A stretch of DNA of 62,621 nt from Bacteroidales bacterium (GCA_021205635.1 JAJPXC010000119.1:1-62621); one strand, 5' to 3'. Counted from the first letter of the stretch, positions 25,522 to 36,241 are shown. Program-made: numbers and translations. The notes: generated from the sequence alone by a model not told the origin.

Positions 25522-26745
25522 ATGCCTATAGTAGACCGTTTCTTGCAATACGTGAAATTTGACACCCAGAGCGACGAGGAAACCAACATGACACCCTCGA
25601 CCCCCGGGCAGATGATTTTCGCCCAGCACTTGGAGAAAGAGCTCCGCGAGCTGGGTCTCAGCGAAATTTCCCTCGACGACAACGGGTACCTGATGGCCAC
25701 CCTACCCTCCAACGTCGACTACCCCACCCCCACCGTCGGCTTCATCGCCCACCTCGACACGTCGCCCGACATGACCGGCCGACACGTCAACCCCCGCATT
25801 ATCGAGAAATACGACGGCGGCGATATCGTGCTCAACGCCGAGAAGGGGATCGTTCTCTCGCCCAGCGAGTTCCCCGAATTGAGCCACTACGTGGGCCAGG
25901 CGCTGATCGTCACCGACGGCAACACCCTCCTGGGCGCCGACGACAAGGCCGGCATCGCCGAAATCGTCTCGGCTGTGTCCCACCTGATCCACCACCCCGA
26001 AATCAAGCACGGCAAGATACGCATCGCCTTCAACCCCGACGAGGAGATCGGCCAGGGCGCCCACAAATTCGATGTCGAGCGCTTCGGTGCCGACTGGGCA
26101 TACACCATGGATGGAGGCGAGATCGGCGAACTCGAATACGAGAACTTCAACGCCGCCGTGGCCAAGGTGCGCTTCCGCGGACGCAACGTCCACCCCGGAT
26201 ACGCCAAGCACAAGATGATCAACTCGATTCGCATCGCCAACCAGTTTATCATCATGCTTCCCCGCTGGGAAACCCCCGAGCACACCGAAGGTTACGAAGG
26301 TTTCTACCACCTCATCTCCATCGAGGGCACGGTAGAGGAGACTGTCCTCACCTACATCATCCGCGACCACGACCGCGACCGCTTCGAGCGCCGCAAGAAA
26401 GAGCTCGAGCACCTCACCCGCAAGATCAACAACGAGTTCCCCGACTGCGCGTCGATCGAGATCAAGGACCAGTACTTCAACATGCGCGAGAAGATCGAGC
26501 CGGTGATGCACATCATCGATGTCGTCGAGAAAGCCATGACGCAAGTGGGCGTGACTCCCGTAGTGGTGCCCATCCGCGGGGGCACCGACGGCGCCCAGCT
26601 CTCGTTCAAGGGTCTCCCCTGCCCCAACATCTTCGCCGGCGGGCTCAACTTCCACGGCCGCTACGAGTTCCTGCCCATCCCATCGATGGAGAAGGCCCGC
26701 GACGTCATCGTCGAAATCGCAAAAATCGTTGCCGAAAAGAAGTAG
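25522..26745 (+). CDS. pepT: Peptidase T (aminotripeptidase)
   Basis: 407 residues, M20 metallopeptidase of the PepT type. Zinc ligands and active-site motifs are visible: [25 protein letters not shown] with the catalytic Glu pair, MDGG, and NFHGRYEF near the end. It removes the N-terminal residue from tripeptides in the cytoplasm, fitting a peptide-fermenting gut bacterium. The stop TAG opens a TAGCATT heptamer array. Confidence 0.96.
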   Translation: MPIVDRFLQYVKFDTQSDEETNMTPSTPGQMIFAQHLEKELRELGLSEISLDDNGYLMATLPSNVDYPTPTVGFIAHLDTSPDMTGRHVNPRIIEKYDGGDIVLNAEKGIVLSPSEFPELSHYVGQALIVTDGNTLLGADDKAGIAEIVSAVSHLIHHPEIKHGKIRIAFNPDEEIGQGAHKFDVERFGADWAYTMDGGEIGELEYENFNAAVAKVRFRGRNVHPGYAKHKMINSIRIANQFIIMLPRWETPEHTEGYEGFYHLISIEGTVEETVLTYIIRDHDRDRFERRKKELEHLTRKINNEFPDCASIEIKDQYFNMREKIEPVMHIIDVVEKAMTQVGVTPVVVPIRGGTDGAQLSFKGLPCPNIFAGGLNFHGRYEFLPIPSMEKARDVIVEIAKIVAEKK

Positions 26746-26818
26746 CATTTAGCGTTTAGCGTTTAGCATTTAGCCAGTTACAGTGTTAAGGCGTTAAAGC
26801 GTTAAAGCGATAAATCGT
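26743..26818 (+). repeat. Stop-anchored arrays after pepT: heptamer TAGCATT/TAGCGTT, then octamer TAAAGCGT
   Basis: Units TAGCATT, TAGCGTT, TAGCGTT and TAGCATT start at the pepT stop (26743). A short spacer leads to 8-nt units TAAGGCGT, TAAAGCGT and variants (26787-26818), ending at the miaA ATG. The octamer is the same as that after aroK. Confidence 0.88.
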
Positions 26819-26820
26819 TA

Positions 26821-27774
26821 ATGTCCAATCGATTAATTATAGTAACGGGCCCCACGGCCTCGGGAAAAACCACACTCGCCATCGAGCTCGCCAAGCGGCT
26901 CGATGGCGAGATTATTTGCGTCGACTCCCGCCAGGTGTACCGCGACATCCCCATCGGCACAGCCGCCCCAACACCCGAGGAGCGCGCCTCCGTGCCCCAC
27001 CACCTGTGCGAGATGCTCCCCTTGGAGGCCTACTACAGCGCCGCGATGTTTGAGCAGGACGTGATGAAGCTACTTCCCGAGATATGGGGTCGCGGAAAGG
27101 AGGCGATAATGTGCGGCGGCGCCATGATGTACGTCGACGCCGTGTGCCAAGGGATAGCCCCACTGCCCACGATCTCCCAGGACGTGCGCGCGCGTGTATT
27201 AAATATGTATAAAGAGCAAGGATTGGAGGGGGTGCAGCGCGAGCTTGAGAGGCTCGACCCCGCGTCGTGCCAGACGGTGGACATGCGCAACCCGCGCCGC
27301 GTGATCCACGCCATCGAGATATGCCTACAGGCCGGTCGACCCGCCTCCGAGCTTCGCACGGGTGCGCCAGCGGCCCAGCGCCACTTCCCTATCGTGAAAA
27401 TGGCCATCGACTGGCCCCGCGAGGAATTGTTCGCCCGCATCAACGCCCGCGTCGACGCAATGGTCGACCAAGGCCTCGTCGAGGAAGCACGCCGCCAATT
27501 CCTACGCTATTCCTCCACTGAAAATCCGTCCAATCCCCTTTACACCCAAGCCCCCAACGCTCTTAACATCCCCAACTCGCTCAACACCGTGGGGTTCAAG
27601 GAATTGTTCGCCCACTTCCGCGGGGAGATGGATTACGACACCGCCATCGCGCGCATCGGCAAGAACACCCGTGTCTACGCCAAAAAACAGCTCACCTGGC
27701 TCCGCCGCGACCCCTCCATCCACTGGCTCAACCCCCATCATCCCCTCCTCCCCCAAGCCATCTCTCTCCTTTAA
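26821..27774 (+). CDS. miaA: tRNA dimethylallyltransferase
   Basis: 317 residues. P-loop TGPTASGKTTLA, the DSRQVYRDIPIGTAAPT motif, GGAMMYVDAV and the C-terminal TRVYAKKQLTWLRR are typical. It adds dimethylallyl to A37 of tRNAs reading codons that begin with U. The gene starts directly at the end of the octamer array. It converges with gap, and a large hairpin follows the stop. Confidence 0.96.
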   Translation: MSNRLIIVTGPTASGKTTLAIELAKRLDGEIICVDSRQVYRDIPIGTAAPTPEERASVPHHLCEMLPLEAYYSAAMFEQDVMKLLPEIWGRGKEAIMCGGAMMYVDAVCQGIAPLPTISQDVRARVLNMYKEQGLEGVQRELERLDPASCQTVDMRNPRRVIHAIEICLQAGRPASELRTGAPAAQRHFPIVKMAIDWPREELFARINARVDAMVDQGLVEEARRQFLRYSSTENPSNPLYTQAPNALNIPNSLNTVGFKELFAHFRGEMDYDTAIARIGKNTRVYAKKQLTWLRRDPSIHWLNPHHPLLPQAISLL

Positions 27775-27775
27775 C

Positions 27776-27818
27776 CTTGCCAAAAACGGAGCCGCGTTGC
27801 GGCTCAGTTTTTGGCAAG
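27776..27818. terminator. Large hairpin terminator after miaA
   Basis: 20-bp arms with one mismatch (27776-27795 with 27799-27818), 3-nt loop, and a T-run inside the distal stem. It lies 2 bp after the miaA stop and could stop transcription from both directions. Confidence 0.75.
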
Positions 27819-27823
27819 AAATA

Positions 27824-27854
27824 GCGAGAGCCGCCCCGCCGGGGCAGCTCTCGC
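27824..27854 (-). terminator. Hairpin after gap
   Basis: 14-bp arms with one C/A mismatch (27824-27837 with 27841-27854). It lies between the gap stop and the miaA hairpin; the T-tract on the minus strand is weak (TATTTC). Confidence 0.6.
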
Positions 27855-27880
27855 AATGTTTTTCAGAAGCGTGTCGGGGA

Positions 27881-28909
<1,029 letters not shown>

Positions 28910-28974
28910 TTATGATATTCTCTTTCACCTTAATACCCTTGGAGCCGAATTGTCGACACGGGCTAAAAGCGATG

Positions 28975-28982
28975 CAAAGTTA
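28975..28982 (-). promoter_or_regulatory. -7 box of gap
   Basis: TAACTTTG on the minus strand. No -33 TTTG lies at 19-21 nt (the nearest is 26 nt away). Confidence 0.5.
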
Positions 28983-29036
28983 CTAACTTTTTCCAAATAT
29001 TATACCACCAAAGATTTAATTGTGGAAAATTTTCTT

Positions 29037-29044
29037 TATTTTTG
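29037..29044 (+). promoter_or_regulatory. -7 box of mscL
   Basis: TATTTTTG, 28 bp before the mscL ATG. No clear -33 box at the usual distance. Confidence 0.5.
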
Positions 29045-29072
29045 CACAAATTAATCCAACCGACATTCAAAA

Positions 29073-29498
29073 ATGGGAAAGTTTTTAAGTGATTTCAAGG
29101 AGTTTGCCATGAAGGGCAACATCGTGGACATGGCAGTCGGTGTTATCATCGGCGGCGCGTTCGGCAAGATCGTATCCTCCCTGGTGAATGACATCATCAT
29201 GCCGGTCATCTCTATCATCACCGGCGGCGACGGATACAAAAATCTTAAATACGTGATCACGCCGGCCCAGGAGGCTACCGCCGAGGGCCAAGCCGCCGTC
29301 GAGGAGGTGGCCATCAACTATGGCATCTTCATCCAGAATATCGTGGATTTCGTGATCATCGCCCTGAGCATCTTCGTGGCCCTGCGCGTGATTATGAAAT
29401 TCAAGAAAAAAGAGGAGGAGAAGCCCGCCGCTCCCCCCGAGCCCACCAAGGAAGAGGTGCTCCTCACCGAGATTCGCGACCTTCTCGCCAGGAAGTGA
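29073..29498 (+). CDS. mscL: Large-conductance mechanosensitive channel
   Basis: 141 residues, full length. The N-terminal FKEFAMKGNIVDMAVGVIIGGAFGKIV contains the first membrane helix and gate. The second helix (IVDFVIIALSIFVALRVI) precedes a charged C-terminal bundle (KEEVLLTEIRDLL). It releases solutes during hypo-osmotic shock. The stop TGA overlaps the GTG start of aroK. Confidence 0.97.
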   Translation: MGKFLSDFKEFAMKGNIVDMAVGVIIGGAFGKIVSSLVNDIIMPVISIITGGDGYKNLKYVITPAQEATAEGQAAVEEVAINYGIFIQNIVDFVIIALSIFVALRVIMKFKKKEEEKPAAPPEPTKEEVLLTEIRDLLARK

Positions 29499-30031
29499 AT
29501 CCTATCTTCTTGATCGGATATATGGGGTGCGGCAAGTCGACGCTTGGCCGCGCCCTGTCGCGCTTGACGGGCATCTCGCTCATCGACCTCGACACCTATA
29601 TCGAAAGGCGTTTTCACCGCACGGTCACCGAACTGTTCGCCGAGCGTGGCGAGAGCGGTTTCCGTGAGATCGAGACGGCGATGCTCGAAGAGGTGGCGGC
29701 GTTCGAGGACGTGATTGTGGCATGCGGCGGGGGTACCCCCTGTTTCGGCCGCAACATGGAGGTGATGAACCGGTCGGGCCTCACCGTGTGGCTCAACACG
29801 CCACGCGACGTGCTGCTGCGCCGGCTTATCCGAGGGAAGCACAAGCGCCCGCTCATAGCCCAGAAATCCGACGAGGAGCTGGGAGCGTTCATCGACGCGG
29901 CGCTCGAGGCCCGCAAGCCGTTTTACTCGCAAGCGCAAGCCCGTTTCTGCGGAGCCAATCTCGAAGACAAATCCCAAATCGACGCATCCGCCCAGGCCTT
30001 CATCGACCAATTTATCCCCTCGAGGCGTTAA
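29495..30031 (+). CDS. aroK: Shikimate kinase
   Basis: 178 residues. P-loop GYMGCGKST, shikimate-binding DLDTYIERR, REIETAMLEE and CGGGTPC, then the lid Arg in KRPLI. It phosphorylates shikimate at the 3-OH, feeding aroA in the same window. The start is a GTG inside the mscL stop (GTGA), suggesting coupling. The stop TAA is the first unit of an octamer array, and the last 14 coding nucleotides are duplicated downstream. Confidence 0.95.
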   Translation: MNPIFLIGYMGCGKSTLGRALSRLTGISLIDLDTYIERRFHRTVTELFAERGESGFREIETAMLEEVAAFEDVIVACGGGTPCFGRNMEVMNRSGLTVWLNTPRDVLLRRLIRGKHKRPLIAQKSDEELGAFIDAALEARKPFYSQAQARFCGANLEDKSQIDASAQAFIDQFIPSRR

Positions 30032-30097
30032 AGCGTTAAAGCGTTATTCTGTCCCCTCGAGGCGTTAAAGCGTTAAAGCGTTAAAGCGTTAAAGCGT
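30029..30097 (+). repeat. Stop-anchored octamer arrays after aroK, unit TAAAGCGT, with a 31-bp direct repeat of the gene end
   Basis: Two units start at the aroK stop (30029). After a short break the sequence TCCCCTCGAGGCG, which is the aroK coding end, recurs (30052 onward), followed by four further octamers (30066-30097) that lead into the next ATG at 30104. The copies at 30015-30045 and 30052-30082 are identical. Confidence 0.9.
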
Positions 30098-30103
30098 TAA
30101 AAA

Positions 30104-31222
30104 ATGATTATAGAAACCCAGCTACAAGAAATATCCACCACCACTGGCCGCCGGTCGCTCACGATCGGCCTCCCCGCCGACGCCACAAGCTCGGAGAAGC
30201 GCTTCCCCCTCACCCCAGAGGGCGCGCAGATTCTCGTGCTCGACGGGTACCGCGTGGTTGTGGAGGAAAGCGCCGCCCGGTCCATCCACTACAGCGACGC
30301 GGCCTACGCACGCTGCGGCGCCGAAGTGGGTTCGCGCGTCGAGGCGTTGGGTTGCGACATCGTAATCTCAATGGGTGCGCTGTCCGAGGCCGACGTCGCC
30401 ATGATGCGCCGCGGGTCGATGCTGTTCACCATGCTCGGCCCAACGTCGCGCAACCCATCGATGGCCACAGCCCTGCTCCAGCGCAACGTCATCGCGGTAG
30501 CCCTTGACCTCATCAAGGACTCGGAGGGCCACTTGCCTTTCTCCGACATACTGGCCGAAATCGACGGCCGAGCATCCATCGCCTTGGCGTCGTCGCTGCT
30601 GGCCGATCCCGAGCACGGCAAAGGCATCCTGCTTGGCGGAGTGGCCGGCGTGAACCCTTGCGAGGTGGTAATCCTCGGCTCGGGCATCGCTGGACGAGCA
30701 GCGGCCCGTTCGGCCGTGGGACTGGGGGCCATGGTCCGTATCATGGACACCGACATCTACCGCCTGCGTCGCTCCACCCGCGAGCTCGGTCCCGGCGTCA
30801 TCCCTTCGGCTCCCCACCCTCGCGTACTCATGGGTGCTCTCCACTCGGCCGACATCATCGTCGTCACACCAATGCCGTCGCCCGTTACTATCACCCCCGA
30901 GATGATGGACGCCACCAAGCGAGGCGTCATCATCTTCGACCTCGGGGAACATCCCGGTGTGATGTTCCCCCAGGGGATACGACCGGTCTTGACCCAGGCC
31001 TCCTCGGCCGTGCCGCGCACAGCCGCCATGGCCCTGAGCAACACGCTGATAACCTTGCTCGACGAGCTGGTCACCACCCATGGCGTAAGCGACGCGTTGA
31101 AACTGTCGCCCAACTTGCAATGCGCCGTGTTGACCTTCCTGGGCCGCGTAATCAACCCCGACCTGGCTTCGGCTCTGGGTATGCGCCAGGTCGACCTGTC
31201 ATTGTTCTTACATTTATCATAA
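30104..31222 (+). CDS. Alanine dehydrogenase/PNT-family protein lacking the usual catalytic residues
   Basis: 372 residues. The fold is clear: EKRFPLTPEGA near the N-terminus, GILLGGVAGVNPCEVVILGSG with the NAD Rossmann motif, and a VPRTAAMALSN motif. Compared by memory with the M. tuberculosis enzyme, the Lys that binds pyruvate (KVKEP) is replaced within ISMGALSE, the catalytic His (FLHLAA) is replaced within MLGPTS, and the Asp (AIDQGG) falls at GEHPG. It may use another substrate or be a non-enzymatic NAD binder. TAATG overlaps the next gene. Confidence 0.75.
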   Translation: MIIETQLQEISTTTGRRSLTIGLPADATSSEKRFPLTPEGAQILVLDGYRVVVEESAARSIHYSDAAYARCGAEVGSRVEALGCDIVISMGALSEADVAMMRRGSMLFTMLGPTSRNPSMATALLQRNVIAVALDLIKDSEGHLPFSDILAEIDGRASIALASSLLADPEHGKGILLGGVAGVNPCEVVILGSGIAGRAAARSAVGLGAMVRIMDTDIYRLRRSTRELGPGVIPSAPHPRVLMGALHSADIIVVTPMPSPVTITPEMMDATKRGVIIFDLGEHPGVMFPQGIRPVLTQASSAVPRTAAMALSNTLITLLDELVTTHGVSDALKLSPNLQCAVLTFLGRVINPDLASALGMRQVDLSLFLHLS

Positions 31223-31866
31223 TGGCCTACAGAAAAAAGTTTTACGTTGTGTGGGAAGGCCGCTCGCCCGGCATCTACGACAGTTGGGAAGAGTGCAAAC
31301 TGCAGATCGACGGCTTCCCGGGAGCCAAATACAAGGCTTTCGACACCCAGGAGGCAGCCACGATGGCGTTTCGCGGCGACCCACGCGACCATATAGGCAT
31401 CCTCAAAAGCATCGCCACCTTCCAGCAGGCTCCCGTCAACTACGACGCCATCCCCGAGATCAACCAGGACGCTATCGCCGTCGACGCGGCTTGCGCGGGC
31501 AACCCCGGCACGATGGAGTACCGTGGCGTGGACGTGAAATCGGGCGCCGAGCTGTTTCATTTCGGCCCCGTGCCCGACGGCACCAACAACGTGGGCGAAT
31601 ACCTTGCGCTGGTGCATGGCTTGGCCATGTTGCAAAAGTGCGGCCGACCCAACGTACCAATCTATTCCGACTCGCGCACGGCCCAGTCGTGGGTGCGCAA
31701 CCGAGGGCATAGGTCCAAACTTGCCCACACACCTCGCAACGCCAAACTACATGAGTTGTTGGCCCGCGCCGACACCTGGCTACAAACCCACGTCCTCACC
31801 AACCCCATCCTCAAGTGGAAGACCGAGGAATGGGGCGAGATTCCGGCTGATTTTGGGAGGAAGTGA
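31222..31866 (+). CDS. rnhA: Ribonuclease HI with N-terminal viroplasmin (RNA-DNA hybrid-binding) domain
   Basis: 214 residues. The N-terminal HBD/viroplasmin domain has KFYVVWEGRSPGIYDSWEEC, PGAKYKAF and A..AF. The RNase H domain (about 85-210) shows the acidic residues in AIAVDAACAGNPG, NNVGEYLALVHGL and IYSDSRTAQSWV. It degrades RNA in RNA-DNA hybrids. TAATG overlap with the upstream gene implies coupling. The TGA stop starts an array in which the units alternate TGA and TAA. Confidence 0.92.
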   Translation: MAYRKKFYVVWEGRSPGIYDSWEECKLQIDGFPGAKYKAFDTQEAATMAFRGDPRDHIGILKSIATFQQAPVNYDAIPEINQDAIAVDAACAGNPGTMEYRGVDVKSGAELFHFGPVPDGTNNVGEYLALVHGLAMLQKCGRPNVPIYSDSRTAQSWVRNRGHRSKLAHTPRNAKLHELLARADTWLQTHVLTNPILKWKTEEWGEIPADFGRK

Positions 31867-31943
31867 AGTTTAAAGTTTGAAGTTTAAAGCTTAAAGTTTA
31901 AAGTTTAAAGTTTGAAGTTTAAAGTTTGAAGTTTAAAGTTTAA
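31864..31943 (+). repeat. Stop-anchored heptamer array after rnhA, units TGAAGTT / TAAAGTT, 11 units
   Basis: The first unit contains the real stop TGA (31864-31866). Every following 7-nt unit begins TGA or TAA (TGAAGTT or TAAAGTT, one TAAAGCT). Substitution therefore keeps a stop codon at the head of every unit. Confidence 0.92.
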
Positions 31944-31993
31944 AGTTAATAGTCTATTTAAAGGATTAAAGGAGGAAAGGATTAAAGGAGGCG

Positions 31994-33541
31994 ATGAGGA
32001 AGGCGCTGAAATATGGTAGGTTGACCATCCAGCTGATTTGCTGGGTGCTGCTGACTTTGGCCCTGATCGGCACCTCAATGCTCTTCCCCACCATCGGCGC
32101 CTGGATCGCCAAAATCCAGCTGCTGCCGTTGACCTTGGCCTTCTCCATGGGCTGGTTCTCGGTGTGGCTCGTGTTGACGCTGATTTTCGGTCGTGTCTAC
32201 TGCTCTTCGGTGTGCCCCATGGGCGCTATGCAGGACGCTTTCTCCCGCCTTGGCCGAAAAGGCAAACCCGGCCACGAATATCACTACGCACCCGCCCGCA
32301 CCGCCATCCGCAACGCCACCTTGATCGCCGTAATCGCCTGTATATTAGTGGGGATATCGGTCGTTACATCGCTCATCGACCCTTATAGCGGCTACTCGCG
32401 CATCGCCACCAACGTCGTGCGCCCGGCATGGGAGGCGGGTGAATCTGGGCTATTCTCCATCGGTTGGCTCGCCAACGCCCCCGCCCGCATCGGCTACGCG
32501 TCGCTCATGGCGTTCATTATCGCATTGATTACATTGGGATTAATCGGCACGCTTGCATTCCGCGGAGGGCGCACGTGGTGCAACACTTTCTGCCCGGTGG
32601 GCACGGCGCTGGGTTTCATCTCGCGTTACTCGGTGTTCCACATCGAAATCGACACCGACCTGTGCATCAACTGCCGCCGCTGCGAGCACGCCTGCAAAAG
32701 CTCGTGCATCGACCTCCAGGACCACGTGATCGACGGCTCGCGGTGCGTCAACTGCTTCGACTGCCTACCCGTCTGCCCCAACGACGCAATCAGCTACACC
32801 CCGCGCCGCAAGCAACTCTCCCTCCCCATGATGCAACGTATCACCTCACCCGGAAAGACAGCCACAGCCATGGAAAGTGGCGCTCCAAACACCATGGGCA
32901 CTCCCTCCAAATCAACGAGCGAACCCAAAGCCATCTCCCGCCGGCAATTTATGGCCACCGGACTGATTGTGGCCGCCGCGGCCGCCACCGAGCCTATCCG
33001 CGCGGCTCTGCCCAAGCAGGAAAGTCCGCGACCGTCATTATATGTAATCCCACCCGGCGCCGAGAGCCGCAAGTCGTTCATGGAACGCTGCACGGGATGC
33101 GGCCTGTGCGTCGCCCACTGCCCCACAGGCGTAATCAAGCCCGCGACAAAGGAGTATGGCTGGCTCAACATGCTCCACCCCGTCAAGCATTACGACGACG
33201 CCGAGTGCACCTTGTCATGCGTGCGGTGCACCGAGCTTTGCCCCACCGGCGCGTTGCTTCCGCTCACCCCCGCCGAGAAAGCCCAAATTTCGGTAGGTTT
33301 GGCCCGAGTTATCCCCAGCGACTGTCTGAGCGTCAACGGTGTGCACTGCGGCATGTGCGCCGAGGTATGTCCCAAGCAGGCCATCACCATGAAACCGTTC
33401 CACAACTCCGCTCGCGCCCAATCCCCCGCGAGCGCCCAAATCCCCACCATCGACCCCTCCCTCTGCATCGGCTGCGGCTACTGCCAGCACATCTGCCCCG
33501 CAACACCCATCAAGGCCATCGTAGTCGACGGACTGCCTTAA
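31994..33541 (+). CDS. NapH/NapG-like fusion: membrane 4Fe-4S protein with an internal Tat-like segment
   Basis: 515 residues. The N-terminal half (about 1-275) is NapH-like: four to five membrane segments, CSSVCPMG and CNTFCPVG motifs facing one side, then two ferredoxin clusters ([23 protein letters not shown]). A linker with SRRQFMATG followed by an Ala-rich helix (about 315-335) looks like an internal twin-arginine anchor. The C-terminal half has clusters [34 protein letters not shown] and [12 protein letters not shown], similar to NapG/NapF. An electron-transfer role is inferred; no partner enzyme is encoded nearby. A GGAGGCG SD-like sequence precedes the ATG. Confidence 0.85.
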   Translation: MRKALKYGRLTIQLICWVLLTLALIGTSMLFPTIGAWIAKIQLLPLTLAFSMGWFSVWLVLTLIFGRVYCSSVCPMGAMQDAFSRLGRKGKPGHEYHYAPARTAIRNATLIAVIACILVGISVVTSLIDPYSGYSRIATNVVRPAWEAGESGLFSIGWLANAPARIGYASLMAFIIALITLGLIGTLAFRGGRTWCNTFCPVGTALGFISRYSVFHIEIDTDLCINCRRCEHACKSSCIDLQDHVIDGSRCVNCFDCLPVCPNDAISYTPRRKQLSLPMMQRITSPGKTATAMESGAPNTMGTPSKSTSEPKAISRRQFMATGLIVAAAAATEPIRAALPKQESPRPSLYVIPPGAESRKSFMERCTGCGLCVAHCPTGVIKPATKEYGWLNMLHPVKHYDDAECTLSCVRCTELCPTGALLPLTPAEKAQISVGLARVIPSDCLSVNGVHCGMCAEVCPKQAITMKPFHNSARAQSPASAQIPTIDPSLCIGCGYCQHICPATPIKAIVVDGLP

Positions 33542-33569
33542 ACCAAGAACCAAAAACCAAAAACCTACA

Positions 33570-34364
33570 GTGAAACAATATTTAGATCTACTTAATCACA
33601 TATTAGAGAACGGCGTGGATCGCAGCGACCGCACTGGCACCGGCACACGCTCGGTCTTCGGCTACCAGATGCGATTCAACCTCCAGGAGGGATTCCCCCT
33701 GTTAACCACCAAAAAGTTGCACCTCAAGTCGATTATCCACGAGCTGCTATGGTTCCTCGCCGGCGACACCAACGTCAAATACCTGCAGGACAACGGCGTA
33801 AGAATCTGGAACGAGTGGGCCGACCCCGACGGCAACCTCGGCCACATCTACGGCTACCAATGGCGGTCGTGGCCCGACTACAACGGCGGCCACATCGACC
33901 AAATCGCCCAAGCAGTCGAGACAATCAAGCGCGACCCCAACTGCCGCCGTAACATCGTGTCGGCCTGGAACGTGGCCGATCTCCCCAACATGAACCTGCC
34001 CCCGTGCCACGCGTTTTTCCAATTTTACGTGGCCGACGGCAAGTTGTCGCTGCAGCTCTACCAGCGCTCGGCCGACACATTCCTCGGCGTGCCGTTCAAC
34101 ATCGCCTCCTACGCCCTCTTGACCATGATGATGGCGCAGGTAACAGGCTTGGAGCCGGGCGATTTCGTCCACACCCTCGGCGATACCCACATCTACCACA
34201 ATCATTTCGACCAAGCCCGCTTGCAACTCACCCGCGAGCCTCGGCCCCTGCCCAAAATGGTAATCAACCCCGACGTGAAGGACATCTTCTCGTTCAAATA
34301 CGACGACTTCCGCCTCGAGGGCTACGACCCGCACCCCCACATAAAAGCCACTGTATCAGTATGA
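33570..34364 (+). CDS. thyA: Thymidylate synthase
   Basis: 264 residues, GTG start. [12 protein letters not shown], the active-site [12 protein letters not shown] (catalytic Cys), QLYQRSAD and [13 protein letters not shown] are classical. It makes dTMP from dUMP with methylene-THF, and the dihydrofolate product is handled by the folA gene that overlaps it by 4 nt (ATGA). Confidence 0.97.
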   Translation: MKQYLDLLNHILENGVDRSDRTGTGTRSVFGYQMRFNLQEGFPLLTTKKLHLKSIIHELLWFLAGDTNVKYLQDNGVRIWNEWADPDGNLGHIYGYQWRSWPDYNGGHIDQIAQAVETIKRDPNCRRNIVSAWNVADLPNMNLPPCHAFFQFYVADGKLSLQLYQRSADTFLGVPFNIASYALLTMMMAQVTGLEPGDFVHTLGDTHIYHNHFDQARLQLTREPRPLPKMVINPDVKDIFSFKYDDFRLEGYDPHPHIKATVSV

Positions 34365-34852
34365 TTAGCATTATAGTAGCTTTAACCAGCGACCGCGCTA
34401 TCGGCAAGGAAGGACAATTGCTCTACCCCATATCGGCCGACCTCAAGCGATTCAAGGCCTTGACCATGGGCCACCCGATTGTGATGGGTCGCCACACCTA
34501 CGAGTCGCTGCCCAATGGCCCCCTACCGGGCCGCGAGAACATCGTGCTCACCACCAAGGGTTTAAACGACGACCGCCCCACGGTATTTTCATCCTTGGAT
34601 GTCGCCTTGGCACATATAGCCGACAGCGACGCCTTTATCATCGGCGGCGCTAAGGTCTACGAGCAAGCACTCCCCCTGGCCCACCGCCTTTACCTCACCG
34701 AGATTCTCACCGTCCGCCCCGACGCCGACGCCTTCTTTCCCGAAATCGACCCCGAGGAATGGATGGTTGTCGAGGAATCGGAGACATTCACCGACCCACG
34801 CTCGGGCGTCCCCTACCGTTTCACAACCCTAGAGCGAGTAGGATTGTTATAG
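34361..34852 (+). CDS. folA: Dihydrofolate reductase
   Basis: 163 residues. The ATG overlaps the thyA stop. [21 protein letters not shown], the conserved [25 protein letters not shown] and [14 protein letters not shown] are typical, with Tyr where Trp is usual in the loop near the active site (LLYPISADL). It regenerates tetrahydrofolate for ThyA. rarA follows 4 nt later. Confidence 0.96.
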   Translation: MISIIVALTSDRAIGKEGQLLYPISADLKRFKALTMGHPIVMGRHTYESLPNGPLPGRENIVLTTKGLNDDRPTVFSSLDVALAHIADSDAFIIGGAKVYEQALPLAHRLYLTEILTVRPDADAFFPEIDPEEWMVVEESETFTDPRSGVPYRFTTLERVGLL

Positions 34853-34856
34853 ATTT

Positions 34857-36134
34857 ATGGCAACATTGGCACCGCTGGCCGAGCGCATGCGCCCTCGCAC
34901 GCTCGACGATTACATAGGGCAAACCCACCTTGTAGGTCCCGACTCGATTCTGCGCCGCATGATCGACTCGGGCAAAATCTCGTCGTTCATCCTCTGGGGT
35001 CCTCCCGGGGTGGGCAAGACCACGCTCGCCAAGATAATCGCCAACACCACCAAGTCGCCGTTCTACACCCTCAGCGCCGTCCATTCGGGCGTGAAAGAGG
35101 TGCGCGAGGTGCTCGACCGTTGCCGCGCCGACGCCCAAAGCATGTTCAGCCAAGGCCGTCCTATCCTATTCATCGACGAAATCCACCGCTTCAACAAGTC
35201 GCAGCAGGACAGCCTTTTAGGCGCTGTCGAAAGCGGAATCGTGACGTTGATTGGAGCAACGACCGAGAACCCCTCGTTCGAGGTAATCCGCCCGTTGCTG
35301 TCGCGTGCCCAAGTGTACACCCTGCGCCCCCTCGAGGCCGACGAGTTGCAACAACTGCTCGAGCATGCCATTACCCGCGACGAGATCCTGAGCCGGCGTG
35401 ACGTGAAAGTGGAGTCGACCGACGCGCTGTTCCGCTTCGCCGGCGGAGACGCCCGCAAGTTGCTGAATATCCTCGACTTGCTCGAGCAATCCACCCCCGC
35501 TGGCCAACCGATGGTAATCAACGACCTCGTTGTCACCGAGCGCCTGCAGGAGAATCCCGCGGCCTACGACAAGCAGGGCGAGATGCATTACGACATCATC
35601 TCGGCTTTCATCAAGAGCATCCGAGGCTCCGACCCCGACGCGGCCGTCTACTGGATGGCCCGCATGATCGCAGGTGGCGAGGACCCCGAGTTTATCGCCC
35701 GACGCATGGTGATTTTGGCTGCCGAGGACATCGGTCTGGCCAACCCCAACGCACTTCTCCTGGCCAACGCCACGTTCGACGTCATCCAGAAAATCGGCAT
35801 GCCCGAGGGTCGGATCCCACTCTCGGAATGCGCTGTGTATCTGGCCACTTCAGCCAAGAGCAACTCGGCCTACTTGGCCATCGACGCCGCGCTCGACCAC
35901 GTGAAGAAAACCGGCGACCTGCCCGTGCCGCTCCACCTGCGCAACGCTCCCACATCGCTGATGAAGGACATGGGCTACGGCCACGATTACAAATACGCTC
36001 ACAACTACCCGGGACATTTTGTGCAGCAGCAATACCTGCCCGACGCCCTTCAGGGTGCCCGTTTCTGGAATCCCGCCGACAACCCCGCCGAGGCCCGCGC
36101 CGCCGACCTCCAGCGCACACGCTGGAACAGATGA
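34857..36134 (+). CDS. rarA: Replication-associated recombination protein A (MgsA/RarA)
   Basis: 425 residues, AAA+ clamp-loader-like. PLAERMRPRTLDDYIGQTHL, Walker A GPPGVGKTT, Walker B ILFIDEIHRFNKSQQD, sensor GATTENPSF and the C-terminal DYKYAHNYPGHFVQQQYLP are diagnostic. It acts at stalled forks and in recombination. It forms an operon with thyA and folA. Confidence 0.96.
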   Translation: MATLAPLAERMRPRTLDDYIGQTHLVGPDSILRRMIDSGKISSFILWGPPGVGKTTLAKIIANTTKSPFYTLSAVHSGVKEVREVLDRCRADAQSMFSQGRPILFIDEIHRFNKSQQDSLLGAVESGIVTLIGATTENPSFEVIRPLLSRAQVYTLRPLEADELQQLLEHAITRDEILSRRDVKVESTDALFRFAGGDARKLLNILDLLEQSTPAGQPMVINDLVVTERLQENPAAYDKQGEMHYDIISAFIKSIRGSDPDAAVYWMARMIAGGEDPEFIARRMVILAAEDIGLANPNALLLANATFDVIQKIGMPEGRIPLSECAVYLATSAKSNSAYLAIDAALDHVKKTGDLPVPLHLRNAPTSLMKDMGYGHDYKYAHNYPGHFVQQQYLPDALQGARFWNPADNPAEARAADLQRTRWNR

Positions 36135-36241
36135 TGATAAATCTGATTACGAATTAGCAAGATTCGCAGTCAATGATTTCATCAAACCCTCTAATTTCTA
36201 AATTATTCGGCAATTTCACTTATATTTCACAAAAAATTGTC

